From assembly GCA_036898135.1 (NCBI GenBank), contig CM072512.1, positions 36,838,750 to 36,902,749 on the forward strand: 64,000 nt of DNA, in the 5' to 3' direction. The notes below the pieces were generated by a model that worked only from the letters and a program-made list of their open reading frames with translations, searched no databases and was not told where the DNA came from. Source of the stretch: Oncomelania hupensis (taxonomy: Eukaryota > Mollusca > Gastropoda > Littorinimorpha > Pomatiopsidae). Made by a program: the position numbers and the translations under genes. Positions 1 to 12,665 of this stretch are shown here, piece by piece; positions within the stretch are counted from its first letter, which is position 1; every line of letters starts with the position of its first letter.

Positions 1-105
1 AGAAATAAAGATAAGGAAAGAATGGGAAGAAGAGCAGATGAAAAAGAAAAGAAGAAAGAAAAGAAAAGTAAAAGAAAACAAAGAATCAAATGGAGGGGTT
101 GGTGG

Positions 106-108
<3 letters not shown>

Positions 109-191
<83 letters not shown>
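109..191. repeat. (GA)n microsatellite
   Basis: About 41 uninterrupted GA units, which produce false RE-repeat frames. Confidence 0.99.
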
Positions 192-196
<5 letters not shown>

Positions 197-1000
197 AGAA
201 ATACTAAAAACAGGAAAATTAAACTGGAGAACAGGAAAATTAAACTGCTAACGCCCTAAAAAGGTTAGACCACAGACAGGTCGACAGACACAAAAATAAA
301 ATGATAGTACTGGAGGTTCGGAAACACTAAGAAAGAGAGAGACAGAGAGAAAGCCAGAGAAAGGGAGAATCATGTCGGATTGTTTGCATGGTTTAAACTG
401 TCACGCACAGACTGAACGAGAGAGAGAGAGAGAGAGAGAAAGACATAGACAGACAGACAGAGCAGAGATATAGAGAGGATGTACGAAGGTCCAATGAAGG
501 CATTATCGCAGCACATAAAAATTTATATTGCGATCATTTCGAAATAATCAGTGCATGATGCAGTCGATTTCTACACCTCACTAACTTCACGTTAAACGAT
601 CATTAAGAAAGCGAAAAGCACTTGCATTTTTGACAAGCTTTCATTACAGTTTTGAAAATGATACAAAATGAACTTTTCCCCTTGGACTTGTTTTTTTTTT
701 CTTTTTTTTTTTTTTGTTGCAGACTATATTATCTGTTTACATTCTGCTGTTAGGATCTTGTAGGAATTGTTCAAAATGCCGTATGGAAGGTACATCCTCT
801 AGTTAGCAAAGATACAAACTTAAAATTAGAGAGGTTTCGTGTACAACTTGACGGGCTTTAGTACGGATAGAAGCACGAAATTGCCGTGGAATTTAAGTAG
901 TGTCCATTACTAGAATGCGTGAGTTGGCGATCGTTGTTTCGTTCGTGCATTAGTAGGGGCTAATCGAAACCTCAGCCTTTCTTTTCCTTGGAGTAGGCTT
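192..1000. other. No gene seen
   Basis: Purine-rich DNA with a short GA run at 418-440, then ordinary AT-rich sequence. Nothing supported. Confidence 0.5.
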
Positions 1001-1026
1001 CGAAAAACGCTTTGGTTTTGTTTTCT

Positions 1027-1029
1027 CCC

Positions 1030-1120
<91 letters not shown>
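1027..1120. repeat. (CT)n microsatellite
   Basis: About 45 CT units with one early interruption. Confidence 0.99.
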
Positions 1121-1122
<2 letters not shown>

Positions 1123-1139
1123 TTTTTTTTTGTGCGCAC

Positions 1140-1330
1140 GCGCCGTGGGTCTGTCGCCGGTTTCCTATGCCAAAGGTCGAGGGTTCGATTTTCGCAAGGG
1201 GCGAACTTATGTGACTTAGGTACGAGACTATTCAGGTCAACGAGGGTTTACTCAGGCTACTCCGGTTTCCTCCCTCCCTTCAATAATGGTATTGGATGAA
1301 GTCCGTCTAAAATTTCACAACTAACAATTA
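1140..1330 (+). mobile_element. tRNA-related SINE (SINE family 3)
   Basis: Contains a B-box-like GGTCGAGGGTTCGATTTTCG followed by a body with TTAGGTACGAGACTATTCAG and CTACTCCGGTTTCCTCC. The same order occurs in reverse at 20641-20810. Confidence 0.55.
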
Positions 1331-1480
1331 GATTTCCTTTCCGTCTCCTAATAGCAACTCGCGTTTACATCACTTGTTTGAGTGATGAATGTGTGTTTGT
1401 TGTGTATTTAGGAGTGTCAGTAACATGCGAGCGTGTAGACAGGTTACAGATCGCCGCTCTTTGAGTCTGATCATGGCATC

Positions 1481-1481
<1 letters not shown>

Positions 1482-1561
<80 letters not shown>
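1482..1561. repeat. (ATT)n microsatellite
   Basis: About 26 units, joined without spacer to the CR1/L2-like RT fragment. Confidence 0.99.
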
Positions 1562-1563
<2 letters not shown>

Positions 1564-2160
1564 ATAAATGATTCTAAAAGACAGTCCAGAACAAGATCGT
1601 GATCTAGAATGTCAAATGCTGCTGATAAATCCAAGAGGAGGAGAGCCGAAACTTTAGTTTGATCAAGTGCGGAAAGGAGGCCATTAAAAAAACGGAGAAG
1701 AGCTGTTTCGGTTGAGTTGTTGGCACGATAAGCAGTCTGGTGCGTGTTTAGGAGACTGTTGATTTTAGGTGCGAGTTCAACTGATACAGAATACTTTTCT
1801 CCATAATACTTTACTAGAAAGAAAGGTTAGAAACGAGCCTATACTTCAGGACGTTCTGACTTTACCGCTGCCAGTTACCAATCAGAGGGAACAATACCAG
1901 ATATAAGAGACTAGTTGATCAAACTGGTCATTGTCGGGAGGAGAACATCAAGGTTATCTAGGATTATACTCCGGTTGACATTGGGTCAAGATCACATGTT
2001 TTGGGTTGTGTTCGTCTTACAACATCACGAACAAAATTCTCAGAAACTGGACTGAAAGTGAGCAGGAGCGCACCAATGTTTGTCTGTTGAATTGTACCTG
2101 ACCGGCTATCGCTGACTGAGTTGCAGAAAGTGTTTCTGAATTTATTTTCTTCCATTTTTA
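1562..2160 (-). pseudogene. CR1/L2-like RT fragment
   Basis: In minus-strand order the fragment encodes FSPVSENFVRDVVRR and PKTCDLDP, then after damaged sequence NTHQTAYRANNSTETALL and DLSAAFDILDHDLVLDCLL, matching the order in the LINE at 49.4 kb. The homology stops abruptly at a (ATT)n tract at 1482-1561. Frame breaks make it non-functional. Confidence 0.75.
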
Positions 2161-2470
2161 AAAATTGTTTTCAATGAAGTAATTAGAAAACGTCTTCGGA
2201 AGTTTTTCTGCTCTAAATACTGTGTGTAGCTGGATACGTTTTGATTTGCCTAACAAAATATTGAAGCTCTTTGAATAGTTCTTTGCAGGATTCACTCAAA
2301 CTAGTCTGCTCTAAAAACAAAAAAGTTGTTTTTGCAGTGTGTACAAAATCAGTCACTTTCCGTTTAGCTGTTTGGTACAGATCTTTGTGTATGGTCAGCT
2401 TCGTAGTCAGTCCGACGATATTCGCGCTTCACCTCCTAGAAATGCATAGGTAAGTCACACCGCTGTACCA

Positions 2471-2551
2471 CCGCTGTACATTAGTGTTTCACTCGTCCCC
2501 TATACGCTTAATGTGTCCGGGGACGTAAATTTACTCCAAAAAAAAAAAAAA
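2471..2551 (+). mobile_element. 81-bp retroposed end with hairpin and A tail
   Basis: Flanked by a 12-bp duplication ACCGCTGTACCA (2459-2470 and 2552-2563). It consists of GTGTTTCACTC, the hairpin CGTCCCC...GGGGACG (2494-2525), GTAAATTTACTCC and 14 A. Confidence 0.8.
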
Positions 2552-2689
2552 ACCGCTGTACCAGGGCGTCGGTTTTCGCTGCTTGGCCTTTCTAGGCACC
2601 AGTGGTGCATGCTTATCTAAAGTCTGTCCCAGGGCCGCTTTGAGGTCGACAAGGGTCATTTCATGTCATGTCATGTCGTTAGTGCGGTC

Positions 2690-3180
2690 ATCCCTGACAG
2701 GACCTTTGTATAGCTCAATGCGGAAACATTAACTATTGCTGAGCATGTTAGAGCCTTCGTCTTTGTACTTTTTTGAAGGCCACGATCACCGTGCTTTACC
2801 ATTTTCCAAAGGTGTTCCGCGCTTTTTCTCAAAATTTGATTATTGCTTTTGCTTGCAGATAGCTCCGATTGTGGCCTACCATTGCATGTCTTCATTGGCA
2901 TGATTTCATAGGATAAAACACGAGTCACAACAACGTCAAAAAAGTAACACATTTGAAAATGTTTGTTTTTCGGTAGTGTGTGTATCAATCTGGAAATATG
3001 TTGTTGTTGGTTGTTTTTTCGGACTTGATTTAGGCAGTGCTGTGTTGCCGTGTTAGATAACTTCGCTGTCGATTTTCCCAAAAAAAAATTTGTTGTTGTT
3101 GTTTTTTGTTTTGTTGTTTTTTGGGGGGAGGGTTGTCCTGGGCCCATGAAACACGTTTTGCCTATTTACATGTAGAATAT
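2690..3180 (+). repeat. Dispersed non-coding family R, copy 1
   Basis: Shares the order GAGCATGTTAGA, TTTTGAAGGCCACGATCA, ACCATTTTCC, TTTGCTTGCAGATAG and GAGTCACAACAACG with the copy at 14.7-15.4 kb. Diverged, no frame. Confidence 0.5.
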
Positions 3181-4830
3181 ACCCTAAAACCTGAAAAAAT
3201 CGTCAACTGGACGTTTAAGGGTGTTTGCCTACATGCCAATTAGGCGGACACGATTGTTTCGTTTTATTTTATTTTATTATTTGTGTGCAAAAATCAATTT
3301 TAGTTTATTTGATTGGATTTGAGTATTATCTGTGAGTGCAAAACTCGGTTTGACCTCGAAGCGAAACACTTCGTGTGACATAATAACTGTGGAGTGAATT
3401 TAGACCACTCGTGCCTGTGCAGGCTTTCTCACTCAGATAAGGCCTACCTCAAAAGCAGGAAATGACTGTATTGGTCACACTGGACCTCGGACGCCTGAAC
3501 CCTATGCGACACAATAACGTACACTGTCATATAAAGGCTGCCCCACAACCTTCATTTTTTAATCATAAGAGCATCTTTCCCTATTCCCCTCTCCCTCCCC
3601 TCCCCCCACTCCCTAGTCCCCTATATGCTATGTGTTCGGTGTGACGACACGAGTTTCAGCACATATTAGAGATAGCTATATTTCGTGCAAAGTTTGCACA
3701 TCTCTACTATGCAGTGTATATAGACAGATCGGCAGTTTTCTTTATTGCGTATGAAAGATGTTAGTATCTCTGGATCCACGTGCATAACGCGGAAAAGGGC
3801 ATATGCTGAATTAGGAAGGGGGTTACTGAACTTGACTCGACCGTTTACCTGTGGCCTGGTGTGTGTTTGGTAGGGCAGAGTCAATGTGGAGCTTTTTGCG
3901 AGAGGTCAGTCTTTAGACAGAAATAACTTTGTGACTGTGTGTCAGACAAGAATAATAGGTTCTTCTGTAAGGGTAGATTGTTCATTGTGTTTCGAACCAC
4001 CCAAGGTCTTACGCCCCTTGTCGGGGTAAGAATGTCTAAAAGTCTGTGGTAGGAGGATTGTAATCGCCATTTATTGGAAATAAATGTAGGGTTCTGTCCT
4101 AAGGTTGTGTAGTCCTTGATTGGGCACCTGCCAAGGCTCAATTTCTTCGTCAGAATTGAGATGTCCTGATGCATAGCTAGCAATTAGCCAAATAACGAAT
4201 TGACACTCAACTAATCAGTGTGTGTGCCGTACTGTACTCTATTTTGTACCATGTTGTGGGTGTATCACAAGCCGAGAACTTAAAAGGTGAGCAAAACCCT
4301 GTAATTTATTTCTTCAGTGGCGTGCACTTCGAGCCTGCGTACGTGAATGAAGGATGGTGAATGAGGGGGAAATGGGTGTATTTTGATAAATAGTAATTTA
4401 TTGATTTTGTATGATTTTCATATGATTTTCTTGTCATTTACATAAACGGGAATGTTGTTGCTGTTGTTGCTAAAGTGGGTCAAAAGTGATGATGAAGATG
4501 CATGTTAGGGAGAGAGAGAGGGGGGTGATGTATGTGAAGGAAGAGAGATAATTGTACTGTGCGAGGGGTGAAGAAGGTGATGAATATGAGGGGAGCGTGT
4601 TTATGTTATAGTATGATAGAGATAATATGGATGAAGGGAGATAATCATAATGTATTATAGCAGTTGGGAGGGGCGATGAGGATGGAGATGAGGATGGAAT
4701 GAATTGGGATTGTGTGACTGAAGTGTAATCGTAATAATTATGTATATTTATAGAAACGACTGTGCTTATGAAAGAGGTATGGATTATTAGTATCAAGAGT
4801 TGCATTATATTATTGAGATGTATGTGTAGC
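3181..4830. other. No gene seen
   Basis: AT-rich unique-looking sequence with pyrimidine/purine patches; all frames are short and lack coding character. Confidence 0.5.
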
Positions 4831-4835
4831 ATCCT

Positions 4836-4837
<2 letters not shown>

Positions 4838-4900
<63 letters not shown>

Positions 4901-4901
4901 T
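4838..4901. repeat. (ATT)n microsatellite
   Basis: About 21 units followed by a T-rich stretch. Confidence 0.99.
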
Positions 4902-5235
4902 TATTTTTTTTTATTTTTTTTTAATTATGTATAACCAGGTCAAGATGGCAGACGGCGGAAAGCGTATTCAGTTATGTAGTATTTGAGTTTTGTAGACGAA
5001 CTGTTGAGACTCTATATTTGTCTACAGGATTGGGCTGATTTGATGATCTGATGATGATGATGCATGCATGTATGTATGACTACTATCATCACTGTATCAA
5101 CATGTTCTGGTAGTTCTCCACTGCCATTACTTCCACTTCTTCCTCTACTTCTACCTCTGGTATAGTTCTACGCTTTTACGTGCCGTGGCCGTACCACCGT
5201 GCCGTGTGTGCATCCGCTTTGGAACCTCTGCCTTT

Positions 5236-5387
5236 GCAGTCGTGAAGTGTGGACGTTGTCGGGTCTCTTCGCCACCACCGCCACGTCTTTCTTCGGGACT
5301 GTGGGCGCCGCCGTTGGAGTCTCCATTGGCCACAGGAACTACACGCACCACCCCACGCACACACAGATTTGCACGACACGCACCTAA
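5236..5387 (+). CDS. Candidate terminal exon with a hydrophobic segment
   Basis: After CTGCCTTTGCAG an open frame runs to a TAA at 5385-5387. It encodes REVWTLSGLFATTATSFFG followed by TVGAAVGVSIGH, a hydrophobic stretch of about 24 residues that could span a membrane, then a short polar tail. An AATAAA at 5757-5762 would give a 3' UTR of about 390 nt. Other frames are open over the same stretch and no upstream exon was found, so this is tentative. Confidence 0.27.
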
Positions 5388-5924
5388 AAACATACTTCAT
5401 TTATTTAATGTAAATTACTTCATCATGTCGTGTGAATAACTGCTTTAGCTCCTACTGAGCTCTGAATAACTGACAGTTTCTAAACAGAGCTTCTGAACTG
5501 TAAGCTAGTCTTGGTGATACGTTTGAATTTCCAAGATTTGCAGCTCTGGTTATTCAGTTGAGAACTGTATTGATTTTGAATTTGATCGTTTGTTGCTATT
5601 TGCTGCACATTGTTGTGGGAAATCTGTTGATGTATAGTTCTGGTTTTTCAGTTCAACAAGGGAGGTATCTGTTAGTAAATACTGGGTTGGGGGTCTTGAT
5701 AGGGGTGGAGGGTGGTTTAGCACCCCATTGTCCTGTGTATGCTTGTTTGTTTGTTGAATAAAAGTATGATTGTCTATCTGGCATTTTGTGTTAGTTTTTT
5801 TTGTTTGAGTTTTTATCCCTTTCACTCGCTGACCTCGCGGAACTCACTCGGGTGACGTGACATTCGGGAACTTTAATCTATTTTCGTAATCGTAATCATT
5901 TTTTAAATTAGATTTCCTGACTTA

Positions 5925-6115
5925 TCTGGAAATACTTTGAAATAGTTGAAGGGAGGGGTGGGGAATAGGTTCAGAACGAGCCAAATATCGGTCGGTCTGT
6001 CGGTCTTTCGGACCGTTTGACGTCATAACCACTGTACGAATTTTGACCTCACTTACACGTAACAATTACCTAGGTTAGTGGCCTGCATCCCGATCCATCT
6101 TATTTGCTCTATCGC
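5925..6115 (+). repeat. Dispersed non-coding family R, partial copy 2
   Basis: TTATCTGGAAATACTTTGAA, CGGTCGGTCTGTCGG and ACCTAGGTTAGTGGCCTG match the left part of the copy at 14.7 kb. Confidence 0.5.
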
Positions 6116-6126
6116 AAAAGTCAACA

Positions 6127-6975
6127 TTCAATTCAATTCAATTCAATAATTTATTTTAACGTCTTTTCACTTATGTGATTTTAGACCATACAGCCATTCT
6201 CACGCATGTACACAAACATATAATATAACAATTTAAAGTTGAACGATAATCATACAAAATATCTAACATTACTACAGAAGTTTGCCAACTGCAGACTTGT
6301 AAATTATTCGGGCAATATCTATTATTGCTGGACTATGCAACAAAATGTCAATTGATTCTTGACTATTTACATCGATATTCTTTTCCTTATATAACATAAT
6401 TAAAATAGGACATTCATATAACAGATGTTTAACAGATATTGGTTGTAAACAAGTACAAACTACGTCTTTTGAAAACTTGGTGTTCCATGAATTTACTCTT
6501 AGTTTATTAATTATTCTACACAAATGTCTTGGACAAGAAAATTTTTCATTCTTTCCATTGCTAGGTAAATTAGAATATATATTCTTTTCTAATAAAGATA
6601 TTAATTCAAATACTGAAGGCTTTATATTATTATATGTAATAGTATCACCTAATTTCATTGCTCCTCGTTTAGCCAATTTATCAACTATATTATTCCAATA
6701 AATGCAGGTATGAGAAGGAATCCAACAAAAGGATACTCCAATACCTTTAGTTATAATATAATGTATTAAAGACTTAATTTCAAATAAAATATCTGTCCTC
6801 CTTTTACATGACCAATATTTCAAAGAATATAAAACTGATTTTGAATCTACACATAAAAGAATATTAAATAAAGCCAATGAAGAATTACAAATAATATTTA
6901 AAGCCATAAGGATTGCATACAATTCTGCTGTAAATATTGAGATATTCTTACCAATATAATATGAACTTGATAATA
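6127..6975 (-). pseudogene. 5'-truncated AT-rich LINE end with RNase H
   Basis: On the minus strand an open frame from about 6970 to 6272 encodes SIFTAELYAILMAL, CVDSKSVLYSL and CWIPSHTCIYWNNIVDKLAK, which correspond to the Glu, Asp and last Asp blocks of a LINE RNase H. The C-terminal part holds CPRHLCRIINKLRVNSW and SVKHLLYECP. The frame opens without its own start because the RT and endonuclease upstream are missing. A 3' UTR of about 120 bp ends in a (TTGAA)n tail (6127-6147), typical of a LINE terminus. Base composition is very AT-rich, unlike the LINE at 17-20 kb. A short copy of the same tail lies at 44242-44303. Confidence 0.8.
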
Positions 6976-7039
6976 TGAAATATAATCGAACTTGGAAAAA
7001 CGTGTTATGTGTTTGTGAAGTGTTGGAATGAAATGGTGT

Positions 7040-7570
7040 ACCTTAGGTTTTTTTATTGAAATAAAACCATGTTCTGGGGTAAGTCATGAAAGTCAAGGAA
7101 GTCCTTCATCAGTAGTGATCACCCAGCAACACCCAGGTTTGCGACATTCAACATCACTGGGGTCATGTTGTTTGTTAAACATCAAGTGCGCAATATCTCA
7201 AAACCGGCTGAAGCGTATTTTTTTAAAGAGGTTTTGTATGCAGGCACTTGAAATAATGGGCCAGTGTTCAGTAGCAGTCCGATTGTAGGTCAGTCCGTCG
7301 TCTGTCGGTCGGTCCGTCGCTCCCAATTTAACATTGTCGTTCAAAACACACCTTTTGCCTTATGTTAGGAATAAATTAACCAAAATTCTTCATTTTTGCA
7401 TCTTGAACTACTGCTTAGAATGTTAGATCATTCGTATGTGTATTTTTTCAAAGGTCAAGGTACAGTAATTGCACTTCACCATTTTCTGAATAGGGTTTGC
7501 GCAGTATCTTTTTTTTTTTTTTAAATAATATTGCGCTTGCAGATTGTTATGACGTGGTCAGCTCATCGCC
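7040..7570 (+). repeat. Dispersed non-coding family R, copy 3
   Basis: Has AATAATGGGCCAGTGTTCAG, GGTCGGTCCGTCGCTCCCAA, AGAATGTTAGATC and GGTCAAGGTACAG in family order. Confidence 0.5.
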
Positions 7571-9429
7571 TTCACGTCCGGGGAAAAAAAATAACATTCT
7601 ACGTTGACACCACTTTACACAGACAGCTTAAGAGACAATTTTGAGAGATTTTATTCGCTAACCCACAACTTTTTCATTTTGTTTATTCTAACTATTTATT
7701 AATTGGAAAATATACATCAAAATACAACATCTTCATCCTACCTTTCTATTTCAATCTAATCGCCTAATCCAGAGAACTAAGAGGCTGAGAGCTGAGACAG
7801 AGAGCGGTAGAGATCACTCGTGCATTATCTTATATGTATATAAAATGGGAATCCAGTCTCAACTTTACACCTCACAACTTCATAATGATTGGTCAACTGT
7901 GCAAGTATGAATATTTATTTTTTTTAACATCTGTATGAACATGCGTTCGTTCTCTAATTAATAATATTAATTTCAAGGAACTTTCCAAAACCATCTCACT
8001 ATCTCCTATTCTCCTTACACCATTCTGTGGAGTTTCATTCACCACCTAACTGGCTAAGTGATGTTAAAGTAAAGGGGAAACAGAACTACATTAACCATAC
8101 TCCACCTCTGTCCTCTAACTTTAATTAAAGATTACTGTCCCAAACTAATACATCTCTTCACTACCTACCTTATCACTTTCAAGCACACACCTATCATCAA
8201 AACAACTAACACAATTCTAAATTACTATTATAGCATTTGCATTTGTAATCCTCTTCACATCTCTTAGTGTTTAACAATCTATTGTACAACTAGCTCCATC
8301 AATCAAACCTATCAATGTCTTCATTTATATTTATACTTCACAAACATCCTTTATAACCCACTTCCATAATCGACAATTATGTTTCTTGTTTTACTTCCTG
8401 TTTCCTTTTTTAATTTTACAAAACCTAAAACAATTTCTGACATTACCACCACCACTTTTAATTACCTATCTCAACAGTTCATTTATTTTCCGTCTCCTTA
8501 GTTTGGATACGCTCGGCGCTAATTACGTTTTCGTTGTTATAACCTCTTATTATCAACACTAATACAGACTTCTTTGTATCCAAACCAATAAGCTCTTTGT
8601 CCAAACTAAGCAGTTCCAGCAACTGTAATACGCTTCTCAAAATTATTAAAACGTTGCATCAATTCCAACGACTGTGGCAGTGGTGTTCTTAGGATTAGAG
8701 GGCAATAGGACAAAATGTCCTAAATCATAAAACTATTCGGACATCATGTTTTCCTTGACTACATAAAAAGCAATAGGACATTCAGATTGTGAATGCTGAA
8801 CTGATTGTGCGAGTTCTTTAAGATCGTTGCAGAGGAAGTATGGTGTCGGTTATGTTCCCTTTCAAAAGTGTCGAGAGTTGCGGTTTTGTGTGTTCGACGG
8901 AATGTACTAAAGAGCGATAATGGGTAGCATTGTCCACTATTCAAACTCGTTTTAACGGCTTTGACACTCCAGTTTGTACAGATGTTTCTTGCAGCGACCG
9001 CTCTAGTGCATAATACTATCGGACAATGACCGCTAATTTCGCAATAGAATCGGACATTTGACGGGACACAGGTGTTTGCATTCGGTCATTTTCCAAACGA
9101 ATCGGACCATGACCGATGTCCGAGGCCTCGGGACATCACTGTGTGGTACGTTTCTAACATAGTCTGAAAACCATAATTTTGATTCTGTCACCTTGTTCAG
9201 ACCGTGGCTTACTGTTCCTTGTTTTCCTTTAAAGTCCTTAAATCCCAGTCACAACAACACTGCAAGAACATTTATCGTTTTGCCTTCTCTCAAACAAGAC
9301 ATGGCCGAATTTTTATTTCTTTTTTTTTTGTTTTACAATGCGAATAAGTTAATTAGTAAGCTTACTCATCCTTTCAGATTAATCATATTTGCACTTCCTC
9401 ATAGGTCAAAGTCGCCGAGGCACATGTGG
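7571..9429. other. No gene seen
   Basis: AT-rich sequence without recognisable coding, repeats or RNA genes. Confidence 0.5.
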
Positions 9430-9680
9430 TTTTTTTAAAACACGTTTTGCGCTGAACCTCAAAACTGGCTCCACAGATATTGCTAATTTGTTTTTTGCTT
9501 GCTAATAGTTTAGGTAGTAACCAATCGTTTCTTATGTAATGTTTGCTTTGTAAGGATGAAACCCCAGACGGAACAGCTTCTCGAAAAGTAACACTTTTCA
9601 TAATGTTGGTTTTCAGCTAGCTATGTGTGTGGCTCTGGAAATACATCTGAAATGCCTTGCCATCTTGGTTTGATTTTCTG
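9430..9680 (+). repeat. Dispersed non-coding family R, partial copy 4
   Basis: TCAAAACTGGCTCC, TTTTGCTTGCTAATAG, AAAGTAACACTTTTC and CTCTGGAAATACATCTGAA match the right half of the family. Confidence 0.5.
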
Positions 9681-9703
9681 TATTTCTTTGCAAATTCCTT
9701 TAG

Positions 9704-9890
9704 GGGTGTCGGATAGCGTAGTGGATGGAGCACTCGCTACTGTGTCGCAATTTAAGCACCGTCCAGTGCGTTTAGCACTTGGATGGGTGACTGCAAAACG
9801 TGAAGCGACAAATAACAACGCCCCCAGTTGACTCAACTGTGACTGAGTACCTACCTGCAGACACGGCAGCAAAATTCCAGACAACTTTAA
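9704..9890 (+). mobile_element. SINE candidate with tRNA-like and 5S-like parts
   Basis: The left part reads GATAGCGTAGTGGATGGAGC, like a tRNA A box. At 9772-9794 about 20 of 23 bases match the 3' promoter region of animal 5S rRNA (TTAGCACTTGGATGGGTGAC). It is followed by CCCCCAGTTGACTCAACTGT. A mixed 5S/tRNA SINE is possible; a chance match is not excluded. Confidence 0.35.
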
Positions 9891-10529
9891 TTTTACTTTT
9901 CTTGTTTAAAATAATAAAATATACATCAGAGCTATTGAAAACTACTAAAAACAGACAGATTTATTGCTTCTTGGAACTGCAGGGGCTTCAAATACAGCGA
10001 AAACGACAAAAATCACACAGTCAGTTAAACTCTTATAACTGTTTTACTGTAAGTGTTAGCCTATTTCTGTTTTCTGCAGCTAATTAGTGTTAGGTTTATA
10101 CATAAAATTTCGTTTTATTGTACACCTATGTGCAAAATATGATATTAGGTGCCTTTATTTCAATATTTTATTTAGGGGGTATACATCACTAATCCAATCA
10201 AAAAATATTAAGAACTAAACCTTATCACCTGAGAAAACGTAAAAGTGAAGAAATATATATATAAAATAAGAATGCAAAATTTTAAGTAATTATCTTTAAC
10301 CGTTTTTGAGTTATAAGGATTTATATGTCATGCGCCAAGTAAAAAAAAGAAGTACGGAGAAAAATGAAAAAAACAACAACTTGTAATTGTACTCACACAT
10401 AAACGCTTGCATAAAACACATATTTTTGACGATCGAACGCTTTTGGGCATGATAGAAAAGAGATTTCTCCACATTAAACTGCCCAAAACCAAAAATGTAA
10501 AAAAAAAAAAAAAATGACAATTATCACTG

Positions 10530-10690
10530 CCGTGTCTGCCCTTAAGGGTGGGGAAGGTAAAGCAGAGAGGGAGAGAGATGGGCATCACCCTCATTACGCT
10601 GGCCCAAGATAAGTGTGATCTCCAACATCACGCTCCCGTACGGTCACAAGGCTATGGGACTACCTTTACCTTTACCTTTTTTTTTTATTC
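10530..10690 (+). repeat. Possible short interspersed element with CTTTAC tail
   Basis: A GC-richer block (TTAAGGGTGGGGAAGG, CGCTCCCGTACGGTCACAAG) ends in (CTTTAC)n and a T run, in an otherwise AT-rich setting. Only one copy is in the window. Confidence 0.35.
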
Positions 10691-11137
10691 CTTTAGTTGT
10701 TTGTTTGTTTCTTCCTTTTTTTGTTTCATTTACTCGTTTTAAAAAAAGAGCATTTTATATACCCTTTATGGTTTTTCTTTCATTTTTTCATCCTTTTTAT
10801 ATGTTCTTTACGATTGCTTGTTTCCCTGGTTTTGTTTTGTTTTCTTTTGTTGCTTTATTCGTTTCTATCTTTAAAAAATAAAAGAATTCTGTTCAACGCT
10901 TTCCTCTATTTTATTTCTGTAATTATTTAATCTCTTTTGTAGCTACTTTTGTCTTCCTTTTTCCTTTATTTCTTTCGTTTGTCTTTCTTTTGCTTCCTTT
11001 TTTAAAATTCTTCCTTTATTATAACAACAACAACAATAATAATAATAAAACTTTCTTTCTTTTCTTCTGCCGATTTTTTTGTAATTAATCCAAACGTAAC
11101 CAGATGCGTGTTCTTGCTCAATTTAGTTATTAAAGGA

Positions 11138-11267
<130 letters not shown>

Positions 11268-12540
11268 ATATACATATATATATATACATAGGCATTCCAC
11301 CAGCCCTTTACTTTACAATAACGCATCCGCTGACTCTGTATTCTAATTTATCCAACCCCCGTTCACCAAAACAAAATAGAATAAAAACATCATTATAAAA
11401 TAATTACAAAACACATACATATAAAATGCCTACAGTGCTAAATAATTATTCCATAGAAAGCCCTAGTGACCATTTGGCAGAAAGCGTCCAATATCCCGAA
11501 ACTGACCTAACAGACCCCATACACAAACAAGGAGTTCGGGGAGTTTTCAAGAAAAAGGGTAGGTGATTGGTCTAGCCGAAAAGATTTTAGATTGATAGAA
11601 CAGAGTAGGAACGAGAAAGAACAAATGAGGATGACAGAAATAGTGGAAATTTAAAGCATAAAATTTCCACAAAGTGGGGATACTATTTACACAGAAACCC
11701 CAGGCACCGAAACGGGGTATATATATGTAAAGAAAAAAAGAATGACACGGAAATAAATAAATAAAGAATGCATACAAGGGAAAAAGTTGAGCGAAGTGGA
11801 GAGACAGACAGAGAGTGTCAAAAGTAAAGAAGAAAAAAACATGATAGAAAGAAAGTCTGACGAAGAAGTGGGTTAAAACAAAGAAAAAGAAAGGAGTACA
11901 ATATAAAGATTATGTAATTATGCATACTATTTGCATATGATTAAATATGATCAAGGAAATAATAAAATGGAATGCTTTACAAATTGATTTTAAAAAAAAC
12001 AACAAACATAAATCACAAACAAAATATTTAAAAGCACACAAATAAGTTAATTTTCCTCTTCTTTTTATTTTGCTTTTAAATATAATTTATACCACCAAAG
12101 ACTTTTATTTAAAATATTTACTGCGGTAGAGTAAAACAAAATACAAATATCAATAAACAACGATTATGTTCCTTTTCTGTATTGTATTATTGTGTAAATT
12201 GTGAACGCATTAATTATTGTCTAGCAGAAAAAAGAAAAACCAATAAAGGAAATAAAATTACATTGCATTAAAATAATTAAAACTGCATTGTAATGGAAAT
12301 AAAAATAAAATGGAATGTTAAAAAAGAAATGTATAATAAGAACACACATAAAAATTCTAAAGCAATAACTTTTTAAAAAAAATCATTGCTCTCAAGATAA
12401 AAGCACACATTTTTTGGTTTTATAGAAAACCTTTATCAAATATTACAACAAGTCAAAACTTAAAAATCCAATATAACAATTTAAGTGAACTAAATTACTC
12501 TTTTGAAAAAAGAAAAAAAGTGGCGTTAACTAAACGACGA

Positions 12541-12665
12541 GATTGGCTTACCTTAAAACTTGAGAATGTTTGATGAGTTGTTCCAACAAGCTGCAGTGTT
12601 CTTGGATTGATGACAGACGTCTACTGTTGCGTGTTTGCAGGTGGTTGTAGGCTAGTTGCAGCACA
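12541..12665 (-). other. Weak exon candidate with good donor
   Basis: On the minus strand an open stretch of about 44 codons (LQLAYNHLQTRNSRR, HCSLLEQLIKHSQVL) ends at TTTTAAG|GTAAGC, a good donor. A stop lies just upstream in frame and no convincing acceptor is seen. CpG-rich DNA lies at 13080-13300, upstream in this orientation. Confidence 0.2.

Noticed and set aside
1365..1634. Poly-Asn protein on the minus strand
   Set aside because: The Asn run is the (ATT)n microsatellite read in frame; the rest is a transposon RT fragment.
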